Source: Rhodospirillales bacterium (lineage in GTDB: Bacteria > Pseudomonadota > Alphaproteobacteria > Acetobacterales > Acetobacteraceae). From it: a DNA stretch of 17,950 nucleotides. The stretch covers positions 1 through 17,950 of the forward strand of contig JAGWIL010000015.1 in NCBI GenBank assembly GCA_028866335.1. Reading direction: 5' to 3'. The notes under the pieces were generated by a model, which did not search any database, was not told the DNA's origin, and was given only the letters and a program-made list of their open reading frames with translations. Positions within the stretch are counted from its first letter, which is position 1, and the number at the start of each line of letters is the position of its first letter. Below are positions 8,357 to 15,553 of the stretch, in pieces. The position numbers were made by a program, and so were the translations under genes.

Positions 8357-9082
8357 GTGAGTTCACTTAAATATCAGACGACGGGTCTTGTTCGCGGTCG
8401 GGTTATCGGAGAACCTGAAGGGTTGACCGCCAAGCTAGCGATAGATGAACAGACGAGGGCGGATGCATTTTCGATCCGCCATGCTAGCTATCTCTCTGGC
8501 GGATATATCGACCCGATGCCCGGCGGACAGTTCTCGGACGCCGATGATCTTCTGCCCAATAGCCGGTGTGTGGTGATTTATAAACATGGCCGGCCGGCGG
8601 CCTCGGTGCGGTTGTGCACGTTGATCAACGACCCCGCGCTGACGGGCTGGAGCGATATTCCCGCCAAGCGCATCTTTTCTGAGGACGTGATGGCCCTTGC
8701 CGATGGCGTCCAGACCGGCCGCCCGGCGAAGCTTACCGAAATCAACCGGCTCGTCCGTCATCCAGATTATGCCGATGATTTCATGCTGGTGTTTGTTCTG
8801 TATCGCTTCGTCTCCTTCCTGGTGATTGAGGAAGGTGCTGACATGATGCTCAACTGCGTGCGCCGGAACCACACGTCTTTCTATAAACGCATGCATTTTG
8901 AATACGTTGCCGGGCCGCGCCGTTACGCCGGGGTGAAGTTCGAGACAAATCTGATGCTTTGCCCCAGCGCGCGTTATGAAAAACTGATGTCGGATATCCC
9001 GTTTGTCGCAACCGATGCCTCGAGCAAGCGTGCCTATGGTAACCTGCTGGCGGGCGAAACCGTTAAGGTATTCGCCGACTAA
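8357..9082 (+). CDS. FeeM/LuxI-like N-acyl amino acid (autoinducer-type) synthase
   Basis: This 241-residue soluble protein resembles the GNAT-fold acyltransferases that include FeeM (N-acyl amino acid synthase) and LuxI (acyl-homoserine lactone synthase). They transfer a fatty acyl chain from an acyl carrier protein to an amino-group acceptor. Visible family features are an N-terminal block where such enzymes have their first conserved arginines (IRHASY, 40-45), an acidic stretch (DADD, 61-64), the core strand ASVRL (82-86), the segment TEINRLV (127-133) at the place of the LuxI Glu-x-x-Arg motif, and a late FYKRMHF (175-181) as in GNAT cores. The acyl chain and acceptor cannot be read from sequence. 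The start is GTG with a strong AAGGAG. A membrane methyltransferase gene follows after 35 bases and is probably co-transcribed. Family assignment is by pattern only; a generic GNAT acyltransferase is the alternative. Confidence 0.75.
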   Translation: MSSLKYQTTGLVRGRVIGEPEGLTAKLAIDEQTRADAFSIRHASYLSGGYIDPMPGGQFSDADDLLPNSRCVVIYKHGRPAASVRLCTLINDPALTGWSDIPAKRIFSEDVMALADGVQTGRPAKLTEINRLVRHPDYADDFMLVFVLYRFVSFLVIEEGADMMLNCVRRNHTSFYKRMHFEYVAGPRRYAGVKFETNLMLCPSARYEKLMSDIPFVATDASSKRAYGNLLAGETVKVFAD

Positions 9083-9117
9083 AGCGATTTATGTTTTGTT
9101 GCCAAAGGTTTTTTCGA

Positions 9118-9678
9118 ATGCATGTTCTTTTTACAGCCGTTACAGGCATCGCCGCGTTAGCTTGCTTCGCCGCGTTCTCCTGGGGGGTGAGTAAGCATTT
9201 TCGCTCCACCGGGGCGATGCCGCTGGGCATGAAGGTCACAAGTCTGCTCAGCCTGGCTTTGTTCGTGGCCTTCCTGCTTCGCCTTACCCAAGGCGTGTCT
9301 TCCCTGTGGTTGATTTCACTGGGGCTGTTTGCCGTATCGTTCGCTGTGTTTGCTGCTGCTGTAAACGCCAGCCGCTATACCCCGCCAACCTTGGCTTTCG
9401 ACACCGATGCGCCGAGTTTTCTGCTGCAACACGGGCCGTACCGTTATGTGCGCCACCCGTTTTACTTGGCTTATATTCTGTTCTGGTTGGGCACGGCGGT
9501 GGCTGTTCACGGGCTGCTAGGGTGGATAGCACCTGTTCTGATGACGGCTTTGTATATTGAGGCAGCTTCGCGGGAGGAGCGGAAATTCGACAATTCCGAG
9601 CTGGCCGGAGCTTATAATGCTTATCGCGCTCGGGCTGGTATGTTCTGGCCTCGCCCTCTGGCCCTGCTGGCAGGCTAA
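9118..9678 (+). CDS. ICMT-type membrane carboxyl methyltransferase
   Basis: This 186-residue integral membrane protein belongs to the isoprenylcysteine carboxyl methyltransferase / phospholipid methyltransferase superfamily. It has hydrophobic segments at about 3-22, 40-56, 60-82, 115-128 and 130-148. The signature motif GPYRYVRHPFY (106-116) binds S-adenosylmethionine in this family. It is followed by EER (153-155) and the C-terminal AYRARAGMFWPR, which closes the active site in homologues. The ATG at 9118 is preferred over an in-frame ATG at 9091 because AAAGG (9104-9108) sits nine bases before it, and because it starts directly with the first membrane segment. The gene lies 35 bases after the acyl amino acid synthase gene, and a hairpin follows its stop. 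Known ICMTs esterify a lipid-tailed cysteine carboxylate. A similar reaction on an N-acyl amino acid is inferred from context only. Confidence 0.82.
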   Translation: MHVLFTAVTGIAALACFAAFSWGVSKHFRSTGAMPLGMKVTSLLSLALFVAFLLRLTQGVSSLWLISLGLFAVSFAVFAAAVNASRYTPPTLAFDTDAPSFLLQHGPYRYVRHPFYLAYILFWLGTAVAVHGLLGWIAPVLMTALYIEAASREERKFDNSELAGAYNAYRARAGMFWPRPLALLAG

Positions 9679-9690
9679 CTAACGTTAATC

Positions 9691-9709
9691 CCAGGGGCAC
9701 GACCCCTGG
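9691..9709 (+). terminator. Hairpin after the acyl synthase-methyltransferase unit
   Basis: CCAGGGG (9691-9697) and CCCCTGG (9703-9709) form a perfect 7-base-pair GC-rich stem with a 5-base loop, 12 bases after the methyltransferase stop. There is no T-run after it, so it is not a textbook intrinsic terminator. It may stop or stabilise the upstream message. Confidence 0.5.
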
Positions 9710-9732
9710 CGGCGGCGGATGGCCCATAACGC

Positions 9733-9756
9733 AAAAAGCCCGACGAATGCCGGGCT
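9733..9756 (-). terminator. Rho-independent terminator of rpmJ
   Basis: On the minus strand AGCCCG (9756-9751) pairs with CGGGCT (9742-9737) around an 8-base loop and runs straight into a run of T residues (9737-9733). It begins about 30 bases after the rpmJ stop. This is a classic intrinsic terminator layout. Confidence 0.75.
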
Positions 9757-9786
9757 GCCTGCCGCCTCAAAGTGAAGCTGAAAGAA

Positions 9787-9912
9787 TTAGCCCTGACGCG
9801 CCTTCATGCGCGGGTTTTTCTTGTTAATCACGTACACCCGGCCATGGCGGCGGACAACGCGGCAGTTTTTGTCGCGAAGCTTCGCGGATTTCAGAGAGTT
9901 ACGGATCTTCAT
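9787..9912 (-). CDS. rpmJ: 50S ribosomal protein L36
   Basis: This 41-residue, very basic protein begins MKIRNSLKS and contains [14 protein letters not shown] (16-29) and [11 protein letters not shown] (31-41). That is the characteristic alphaproteobacterial L36 form. L36 is a small component of the large ribosomal subunit. Of the zinc-ligand cysteines of the classical form only one Cys (17) is kept, as is usual for the C-minus L36 type. The start ATG at 9912 has only a weak ribosome-binding site. The gene stands alone, with its own promoter upstream and an intrinsic terminator downstream. It converges with the methyltransferase gene and diverges from a glycosyltransferase gene. It is easily missed because it is so short. 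Confidence 0.95.
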   Translation of the reverse strand: MKIRNSLKSAKLRDKNCRVVRRHGRVYVINKKNPRMKARQG

Positions 9913-9948
9913 CGGATATCTCGGCTAGAATGGGTCAATTGGAGGCGC

Positions 9949-9977
9949 GGTATGCCGCCCCTGCCTGGATATGTCAA
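9949..9977 (-). promoter_or_regulatory. rpmJ: Probable rpmJ promoter
   Basis: A perfect -35 TTGACA (9977-9972, minus strand) is followed after 17 bases by CATACC (9954-9949), a weak -10. This would start transcription about 30 bases before the rpmJ ATG. Perfect -35 hexamers with poor -10s are common in GC-rich alphaproteobacteria. Confidence 0.5.
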
Positions 9978-10154
9978 CCGGCCCTGGCGAATTAGGGCGC
10001 CAAAGCCAGCGGGACACGATTTAAGCTGAATTATTCGTGGAAATCTGGCATTTTTGCCGTTTTTCATCAAACGATCATTCGCTTTCCACAGTCACGCCTT
10101 GTTCATAACCGGTCGAGGGGGTTCGTACCGCCGAGTCTCAGGAGCTTATGCGCA

Positions 10155-10907
10155 ATGAAGATCAGTTTCGTCGTTCCGGCTTATAACGAACAAGTTTTGC
10201 TCCCGCGTTCGCTCTCCGCAATCCGGGATGAAATCAGCCGAACCGGGTTGAGGCTGGGGCAGGATGCGGAGATTATCGTGGTGAACAACGCCAGCACCGA
10301 TGATACGCGCGCGGTGGCCCTTGCAATTGAGGGTGTGCAGGTGGTGGATGAGCCGCGCAAAGGGCTGGTGCAAGCCCGGTGGACCGGCTTTGAGAATACG
10401 ACCGGCACGCTGATCGCCAATATCGACGCGGATACGATTATCCCGCCGGGCTGGCTGGCGGAGGTGTTGCGCCAGTTCGGTCGTTCGGAGGCGCTGGTGG
10501 GGCTTTCCGGCCCGTATGTCTATTACGGCGTGCCGAGGAAGGTGAATGCCGTGGTTGCCTGCTATTATCGCCTGGCCTGGCTCGCTTATGTGTTTAATCA
10601 CTACGTCTTGAATGTGGGGTCCATGCTCCAGGGCGGTAATTTTATCGTCAAACGCGCCGCGATGCTCAAGCTCGGCAACCCTGACCTTCGGTTCTCCTTC
10701 TATGGCGAGGATACGGACATGGCGAACCGGCTTTCAAAGGTGGGAACGGTAAAATTCACCTTCCGCCTGCCGGCGCAATCCTCGGGAAGGCGGCTGGTGG
10801 GGGAGGGCGTGTTCACCATTGGGCTGCGCTACACGATGAATTTTATCTGGGCGACCTTCCGCAAGAAGCCCTTCACCGAGGATTGGCAGGATATTCGCGG
10901 GGCTTAA
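10155..10907 (+). CDS. Family 2 glycosyltransferase
   Basis: This 250-residue cytoplasmic or membrane-associated enzyme should transfer a sugar from a nucleotide-sugar donor during polysaccharide or glycolipid synthesis. It has the GT-A layout of family 2: an N-terminal strand ISFVVPAYNE (3-12), a VNNAS(T)DDT turn (43-51), the metal- and donor-binding DAD (91-93), QGGNFIVKRAA (159-169), and the general-base region GEDTDM (184-189). The C-terminal SSGRRLVGEG lies where many members have a conserved arginine segment. The ATG at 10155 is preceded by AGGAG (10140-10144) ten bases away; a nearer ATG at 10148 is out of frame. It stands alone on the plus strand, divergent from rpmJ and convergent with another glycosyltransferase. 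Donor and acceptor are unknown; the nearby rfb operon makes a rhamnose-containing glycan plausible. Confidence 0.88.
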   Translation: MKISFVVPAYNEQVLLPRSLSAIRDEISRTGLRLGQDAEIIVVNNASTDDTRAVALAIEGVQVVDEPRKGLVQARWTGFENTTGTLIANIDADTIIPPGWLAEVLRQFGRSEALVGLSGPYVYYGVPRKVNAVVACYYRLAWLAYVFNHYVLNVGSMLQGGNFIVKRAAMLKLGNPDLRFSFYGEDTDMANRLSKVGTVKFTFRLPAQSSGRRLVGEGVFTIGLRYTMNFIWATFRKKPFTEDWQDIRGA

Positions 10908-10940
10908 CCAGGGCTTCCTGGCCGGGTTAACTCCCGGTTT
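10908..10940 (+). terminator. Paired small hairpins between convergent glycosyltransferase genes
   Basis: CCAGG/CCTGG (10908-10912 with 10917-10921) and CCGGG/CCCGG (10922-10926 with 10933-10937) form two adjacent 5-base-pair GC hairpins directly after the plus-strand stop, followed by TTT. The second hairpin loop contains the stop codon of the convergent gene. This is a plausible but weak terminator. Confidence 0.35.
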
Positions 10941-11958
10941 CCTGATAACGGGGCGTAGGCTGTGGTAGGCTGGGCAATGCCGCCCTTCTGTTTGTGGCGG
11001 CGGCAAGCAGAAAGCGCCGGTTGGTAAGAAACCAGAAGCGGAACAGGAGATTCTCAAGCGCGGTGCGGCGGCGGAAACGCTGGCAGCGCAGCGCCAGGAT
11101 GCGGTTTAAGAAGCCGCCGTAAAGCCCCTGCCGCACCAGGGTTAGATCCTGCCTTGCCTCGTGGGTTAGTTTTGGTGCCTGAGTAATCAAAGCGTCGGTA
11201 TGGCGTTGCATCATGGTGATATAAACCATGGGGCCGCGCCGGATGGCAGCTAAAGCCCGGGCGTAAAGCGGCTGGGCACGGCCGATCAGATTACCCTTAT
11301 GCAGTCTGTAGAGCACCTGGGGCCGCTCATCGAACAAAATTTCCCCGCCACAGGCGGAGACGATGATGTAGCTCCACCAATCATGCACCGTGCCCTCTGG
11401 CTCGCCTGAAGTGGCCACAAGTGCGGCGGCGGCGGCGTTCATCACCAGCGTATTCCCGTTGGCGATGTTCTGAGTGAGGCATGCAGGGAATCCGGCTACA
11501 CCTTGATAATGGGTTGAGAGTTTGGCGCCGCGCAGCGCCTCATCCACCAGATATTGCCGGGCGCAATAAAGGGCGGGGGTTTCACCCGAATCTGCCAGCA
11601 TTTCCACGGCGGCGTGCAGCTTTTCCGGCAGCCAGACATCGTCCTGGTCCGCAAAAGCCACCGCCATGGCGCCTATGCTTTCGCGTAGCAAGGTGAGGAA
11701 GCTTGCGGTTGCACCCAGATGCGGCCCTGATGAGGGCGATTCAACGCAACGCTCTGGCCCCACGCGGGCGGCGAATTCGCGCATGATGGCCACGGTGTCG
11801 TCGGCTGAGCCGTCGTCGCGCCAATGCAATACCCACCGCTCATGGGTCTGAGCCAGAAAGCTGTTCAGTTGAACGTGCAGAAATTCCCGCCCGTTAAAGG
11901 TGGATAAAAGAATGGCGACCCCGGTATTCGCGGCGCCCGGTGATGAAGCAGGGCTCAT
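10927..11958 (-). CDS. Family 2 glycosyltransferase, rhamnosyltransferase-like
   Basis: This 343-residue enzyme has a GT-A family 2 domain: VAILLSTFNGREFL (14-27), RDDGSADDT (47-55), and the strongly conserved FADQDDVWLPEKL (102-114), which supplies the metal-binding aspartates. It continues with VHDWW (191-195) and YRLHKGNLIG (217-226). The FADQDDVW and HDWW/YR.H combination is typical of the RgpB/rhamnosyltransferase group that adds rhamnose to surface polysaccharides, which fits the dTDP-rhamnose operon just upstream. The acceptor is unknown. The ATG at 11958 is the only reasonable start; a GGAG lies about 13 bases upstream, rather far. It is separated from rfbD by 175 bases that contain a good promoter, so it can be expressed on its own. 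Its stop is 19 bases from the convergent glycosyltransferase. Confidence 0.85.
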   Translation of the reverse strand: MSPASSPGAANTGVAILLSTFNGREFLHVQLNSFLAQTHERWVLHWRDDGSADDTVAIMREFAARVGPERCVESPSSGPHLGATASFLTLLRESIGAMAVAFADQDDVWLPEKLHAAVEMLADSGETPALYCARQYLVDEALRGAKLSTHYQGVAGFPACLTQNIANGNTLVMNAAAAALVATSGEPEGTVHDWWSYIIVSACGGEILFDERPQVLYRLHKGNLIGRAQPLYARALAAIRRGPMVYITMMQRHTDALITQAPKLTHEARQDLTLVRQGLYGGFLNRILALRCQRFRRRTALENLLFRFWFLTNRRFLLAAATNRRAALPSLPQPTPRYQETGS

Positions 11959-12045
11959 TAAGCCTAAACTTCTCCTTCACTGCCCAATTGTGAGCTGAAA
12001 TAGATCATTTGCCCACAGATCAATAGTTACATGAACCTCGTCGAG

Positions 12046-12075
12046 ACTATAGAGAAGCTCTTCGTTTCATGGCAA
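12046..12075 (-). promoter_or_regulatory. Sigma-70 type promoter for the rhamnosyltransferase-like gene
   Basis: On the minus strand TTGCCA (12075-12070, five of six) is followed after 18 bases by TATAGT (12051-12046, five of six). Transcription would start near 12039, giving an 80-base leader to the ATG at 11958. The edge of the -35 touches a hairpin at 12075-12098. Confidence 0.5.
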
Positions 12076-12098
12076 CGCTCCTACCACACGTAGAGCGT
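12075..12098 (-). other. Hairpin after rfbD (terminator-like or operator)
   Basis: On the minus strand ACGCTCTAC (12098-12090) pairs with GTAGGAGCGT (12084-12075) around a 5-base loop, giving nine base pairs with one bulged G. It begins 36 bases after the rfbD stop. It has no T-run, so it may attenuate the rfb message, or act as an operator for the promoter it abuts. Confidence 0.4.
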
Positions 12099-12133
12099 GT
12101 ATGGGGCGGAATTAATGTAATTTTTTCGTTATG

Positions 12134-13021
12134 TTATGGGTCAAGCTTTATCAATTCGGCGACTACGCCGGGGAGGGTTTCGCGCCAAGGTGGTAAAGCC
12201 GTGCCGAACACCCGGGCGAGCTTGCCGCCATCCAGCCGCGAATCGGGCGGGCGGCGGGTGGGGGTTGGCCAATCCGCCGTGGCGATAGGCTGCACCTCCG
12301 GCGGTTGGTAACCTTGCTTCGCCGCATCCGCAAAAATAGCTGTGGCAAAGCCGTGCCAAGTGGTCTCGCCGCTGCCGGTGGCGTGGAAGATGCCGCGGTA
12401 TTCCGGCTGCCAGCCCGTGGCGGAAATCCTGTCCGTAATTACGAGAATGGCATCCGCCAGATCGCCCGCCGCCGTGGGGGTGCCGCGCTGGTCTGCCACC
12501 ACGCGCAAAATCGGCATTTTGCGCCCGGCATTTATCATGGTGCGCGCGAAATTTTTGCCATGGGCGGAATATACCCAGGCGGTACGCAGGATGATGGCTT
12601 GCGCGCTGGTGGCCAGAATCGCCTCTTCCCCATCGCGCTTGGTGGCACCGTAAACCCCAGTGGGGCTGGTGGGGTCGGTTTCCAGGTAAGGTTCACCCTT
12701 GTCGCCGTTAAACACGTAATCGGTAGAGACGTGGATGAACGGGATGCAAGCCGCTTCGCATAATTTCGCCAGTTCCAGCGGGCCGGTATGGTTGCTGGCT
12801 TTAGCAGCCTCCTGGTCGGTTTCGGCCTTGTCCACCGCTGTGTAGGCGGCGGCGTTTATCACCAGGCTGGGTTTGGTGGTTTCAAAGCAGGCGGCGATTG
12901 TTTCCGGCTTCTCGAAATCAAAATCCGGGCGCTGCACGGCGGTGAAGGCGGCACCCCGCGCGGAAAGGCGGCGGGAGAGTGCATCCCCCAATTGCCCTGA
13001 GGCACCGGTGACGAGGATCAT
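12134..13021 (-). CDS. rfbD: dTDP-4-dehydrorhamnose reductase
   Basis: RfbD (RmlD) catalyses the last step of dTDP-L-rhamnose synthesis, the NAD(P)H-dependent reduction of dTDP-4-keto-L-rhamnose. The 295-residue protein is of normal length. It is an extended short-chain dehydrogenase with the nucleotide-binding GASGQLG (6-12), STDYVFNG (99-106) carrying the catalytic Thr, and the YGATK catalytic Tyr-Lys pair (124-128). Its ATG overlaps the rfbC stop in an ATGA arrangement, so the two are translationally coupled. It is the last gene of the rfb operon and is followed by a hairpin. Confidence 0.95.
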   Translation of the reverse strand: MILVTGASGQLGDALSRRLSARGAAFTAVQRPDFDFEKPETIAACFETTKPSLVINAAAYTAVDKAETDQEAAKASNHTGPLELAKLCEAACIPFIHVSTDYVFNGDKGEPYLETDPTSPTGVYGATKRDGEEAILATSAQAIILRTAWVYSAHGKNFARTMINAGRKMPILRVVADQRGTPTAAGDLADAILVITDRISATGWQPEYRGIFHATGSGETTWHGFATAIFADAAKQGYQPPEVQPIATADWPTPTRRPPDSRLDGGKLARVFGTALPPWRETLPGVVAELIKLDP

Positions 13022-13578
13022 GAATAGGTGAACCAGTGATCTTCCGGGTTGAAGGCGGGGGCGATTTTGTCCTTGTCCGACAGCACTACGCCTTCCGGCG
13101 GCACGGGCCAGTTTATGCCCAAAGTGGGGTCGTTCCAGATCACCGCGCGCTCGGAGGCTTTGTCGTAATCGCCGGTGACCTTGTAGATCACTTCAGTATT
13201 CTCGGTGAGTGTGATGAAGCCGTGCAGAAACCCGCCTGGCACCCAGATTTGCGCCCAGTTTTCCTCGGAGATTTCCGCTCCCACCCATTTGCCGAAGCTG
13301 GGTGAGCCCTGGCGGATATCCACCGCAACATCCCAGATGGCGCCGCGAATAACGCGCACCAGCTTGCCCTGCACGAAGGGCGAAGCCTGGCAATGCAGGC
13401 CGCGCAATGTGCCTTTCTGGGCGGAGAAGCTCTGGTTGTCCTGCACGAAATGTTCGTCAAACCCCTGGGGTTTCAGCTTGGCGGTGCTCCAGGTTTCGGA
13501 GAAAAATCCCCGGCTGTCTCCGAATTTAGGCGGGGTGATGAGTTTAACCTCGGGTATGGCGAGCGATTCGATCTTCAT
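13018..13578 (-). CDS. rfbC: dTDP-4-dehydrorhamnose 3,5-epimerase
   Basis: RfbC (RmlC) epimerises C3 and C5 of dTDP-4-keto-6-deoxyglucose, the third step of the rhamnose pathway. The 186-residue cupin has the family motifs DSRGFFSE (21-28), TLRGLHCQ (57-64) with catalytic His62, VDIRQGSPSFG (86-96), GGFLHGF (115-121) and VIYKV (130-134) with the catalytic Tyr. HCQ replaces the more common HYQ, and FLHG replaces FAHG; neither affects the catalytic residues. The start overlaps the rfbA stop by one base (TGATG) and the end overlaps rfbD by four. Confidence 0.95.
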   Translation of the reverse strand: MKIESLAIPEVKLITPPKFGDSRGFFSETWSTAKLKPQGFDEHFVQDNQSFSAQKGTLRGLHCQASPFVQGKLVRVIRGAIWDVAVDIRQGSPSFGKWVGAEISEENWAQIWVPGGFLHGFITLTENTEVIYKVTGDYDKASERAVIWNDPTLGINWPVPPEGVVLSDKDKIAPAFNPEDHWFTYS

Positions 13579-14459
13579 CAGTGATGCACCCCATCGGCAA
13601 TGTTCATGAGAATGCGGCCAAGTTCGGTCTTCGTGATTAGTTTGGCGCGGGCGCGGAGCTGCTCAGCGTCTATAAAGCCCATGCGGAAGGCCACTTCTTC
13701 CGGGCTGCCGACGAGATTGCCTTGCCGGTCCTGGATGGTCTGCACGAAATTGGCCGATTGCAGCAGGCTGTCCGGTGTACCGGCATCCAGCCAGGCGGTG
13801 CCACGGCCAAGGCGCTCGACCTTCAGCGTGCCCTCTTGCAGATACATGTTGTTGAGATCGGTGATCTCAAGCTCGCCTCGCGCGGAGGGTTTCACCTTCT
13901 TCGCGAGCTCTGTCACGCGCTTATCGTAGAAATAAAGCCCGGTGACGGCCCAGTTGGAGCTGGGCTCGGTTGGTTTCTCGACGATATCGACGGCTTTGCC
14001 ATCCGCGTCGAACCAAACCACACCGTAACGCTCTGGGTCCCGCACCTGGTAGGCAAACACCGTTGCTCCTTCCGGCCGGGCACCGGCGGCGCGCAGCAGG
14101 GTGGAAAGATGGTCGCCATGGATCAGGTTATCCCCCAGCGCCAGGGCACAGGCATCGCCGCCGATCCAGTCCTCACCGATGAGGAAGGCTTGCGCCAGAC
14201 CATCCGGGCTCGGCTGCTCGGCATAAGAAATGCGGATGCCAAGATGTGAGCCGTCATGGAACAGGCGCTGGAATTGCGGCAGATCCTGCGGGGTGGAGAT
14301 AATCAACACCTCACGGATGCCCGCCAGCATCAGCGTGCAAAGCGGGTAATAGATCATTGGTTTGTCGTAAACCGGCAGAAGCTGCTTGGAGCTGGCCTGG
14401 GTGATGGGGTGCAGCCGTGTGCCGGAACCGCCGGCGAGGATGATGCCCTTGGTTATCAT
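13578..14459 (-). CDS. rfbA: Glucose-1-phosphate thymidylyltransferase
   Basis: RfbA (RmlA) joins glucose-1-phosphate and dTTP to give dTDP-glucose, the committed step toward dTDP-L-rhamnose. From the ATG at 14459 the protein has 293 residues, the family's usual length. It begins [18 protein letters not shown], with the nucleotide-binding GGSGTRL loop followed by [22 protein letters not shown] sequence, and later ALGDNL and VEKP motifs. An in-frame start further upstream (14513) would add 18 residues that overlap the rfbB coding end and look foreign to the family. The 14459 ATG overlaps the rfbB stop in an ATGA, which argues for coupled translation. Confidence 0.95.
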   Translation of the reverse strand: MITKGIILAGGSGTRLHPITQASSKQLLPVYDKPMIYYPLCTLMLAGIREVLIISTPQDLPQFQRLFHDGSHLGIRISYAEQPSPDGLAQAFLIGEDWIGGDACALALGDNLIHGDHLSTLLRAAGARPEGATVFAYQVRDPERYGVVWFDADGKAVDIVEKPTEPSSNWAVTGLYFYDKRVTELAKKVKPSARGELEITDLNNMYLQEGTLKVERLGRGTAWLDAGTPDSLLQSANFVQTIQDRQGNLVGSPEEVAFRMGFIDAEQLRARAKLITKTELGRILMNIADGVHH

Positions 14460-15511
14460 GCGGCCGCTCCCAGCCGCTGCCCGGAATATGTTTTGGCGCG
14501 GATACCCTCCCACCAGGGCTGGTTATCCAGATACCAGCCGATGGTGACGGCCAGGCCCCGCTCGAAATCATGCGCGGCTTTCCAGCCCAGCGCCTTTTCA
14601 GCACTGCCGGGGTCGATCTCGTAGCGATTGTCATGGCCGGGGCGGTCGGTCACGTAGGTGATCAGCCGCTCACGCGCGCCGTTGGGGCTGGGCAGCTTCT
14701 GATCCAGAATGGCGCAGATGGCCTTCACCACGTCGAGGTTTTTGCGGGGTTGGCGGGCGCCGATGCAATAGGTTTCGCCCGGCACGCCCTGGGTGACAAT
14801 TTTCAGCAGCGCCTCGGCATGGTCGTCCACGAACAGCCAGTCGCGCGTGTTCAGACCGGCGCCATAAACCGGCAGCGGCTTTTCCTCGATGGCGTTCAGC
14901 GTCACCAGCGGGATCAGCTTCTCAGGAAACTGCCATTTGCCGTAGTTATTGGTGGTGTTGGAGACGATGACCGGCAGGCCATATGTGTGCATCCAGGCGC
15001 GGGCCAGATGGTCGGAGGCTGCCTTGGAGGAGGAGTACGGGCTGCGCGGGTCGTAAGGCGTGTGCTCGTTAAACGGCGGGTCGTTATCTTCCAGCGCGCC
15101 GAACACTTCATCCGTGGAGATGTGATGGAAGCGGAAACGCTCCTTTTTCTCGCCAGAGAGCGTCGCGAAATATTCCCGCGCGGCTTCCAGCATGATGAAG
15201 GTGCCGGTGACATTGGTGTGCACAAAGGCGGCCGGGCCATCAATCGAGCGGTCCACATGGCTCTCGGCGGCGAGATGCATTACCGCATCCGGCTGATGTG
15301 CTGCGAAGGCGGCACGGATGCCAGCAAGGTCGCAGATATCCTGCTTTACCAGCAAATGGTTTGGGTGGGTGAGCGCACCCTCCAGCGCATCCTCGGACGC
15401 GGCATAGGTCATCTTATCGATATTGACGATCTGATGCCCTTGCTGGCGGATGGCGCGCCTGACAACGGCGGAACCGATAAAGCCGCAACCGCCGGTTAAC
15501 AGGATTTTCAT
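14456..15511 (-). CDS. rfbB: dTDP-glucose 4,6-dehydratase
   Basis: RfbB (RmlB) converts dTDP-glucose to dTDP-4-keto-6-deoxyglucose using tightly bound NAD, the second rhamnose-pathway step. The 351-residue protein has the Rossmann motif GGCGFIG (7-13), [11 protein letters not shown] (79-89), TDEVFG (133-138) with the active-site Thr-Asp-Glu, and the catalytic YSSSK (159-163). The ATG at 15511 is chosen because GGAG lies five bases upstream; the in-frame GTG at 15517 overlaps that site. It begins 42 bases after the large glycosyltransferase and is the first gene of the overlapping rfbBACD set. Confidence 0.96.
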   Translation of the reverse strand: MKILLTGGCGFIGSAVVRRAIRQQGHQIVNIDKMTYAASEDALEGALTHPNHLLVKQDICDLAGIRAAFAAHQPDAVMHLAAESHVDRSIDGPAAFVHTNVTGTFIMLEAAREYFATLSGEKKERFRFHHISTDEVFGALEDNDPPFNEHTPYDPRSPYSSSKAASDHLARAWMHTYGLPVIVSNTTNNYGKWQFPEKLIPLVTLNAIEEKPLPVYGAGLNTRDWLFVDDHAEALLKIVTQGVPGETYCIGARQPRKNLDVVKAICAILDQKLPSPNGARERLITYVTDRPGHDNRYEIDPGSAEKALGWKAAHDFERGLAVTIGWYLDNQPWWEGIRAKTYSGQRLGAAA

Positions 15512-15553
15512 GGGCACTCCAAATCGCTCTTCAGGGTCTTAAGGATAGTACAA

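Noticed and set aside
9284..9727. Minus-strand frame of 147 codons opposite the methyltransferase
   Set aside because: Low-complexity shadow frame opposite a gene with clear membrane segments and a signature motif.
9772..10029. Plus-strand frame of 85 codons
   Set aside because: It runs antisense to rpmJ, whose L36 sequence is clear. There is no ribosome-binding site and no family resemblance.
10043..10066. Short hairpin GGCA...TGCC followed by T residues before the plus-strand glycosyltransferase
   Set aside because: The stem is only four base pairs and it lies in a divergent promoter region with no gene ending nearby, so a terminator is unlikely.
13578..14513. Longer rfbA starting at 14513
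   Set aside because: The extra 18 residues overlap the rfbB coding end and are foreign to the family. The ATG at 14459 gives the normal N-terminus and an ATGA overlap.
14570..15499. Plus-strand open frame of 309 codons opposite rfbB
   Set aside because: Antisense shadow of rfbB; the rfbB motifs on the minus strand are complete.
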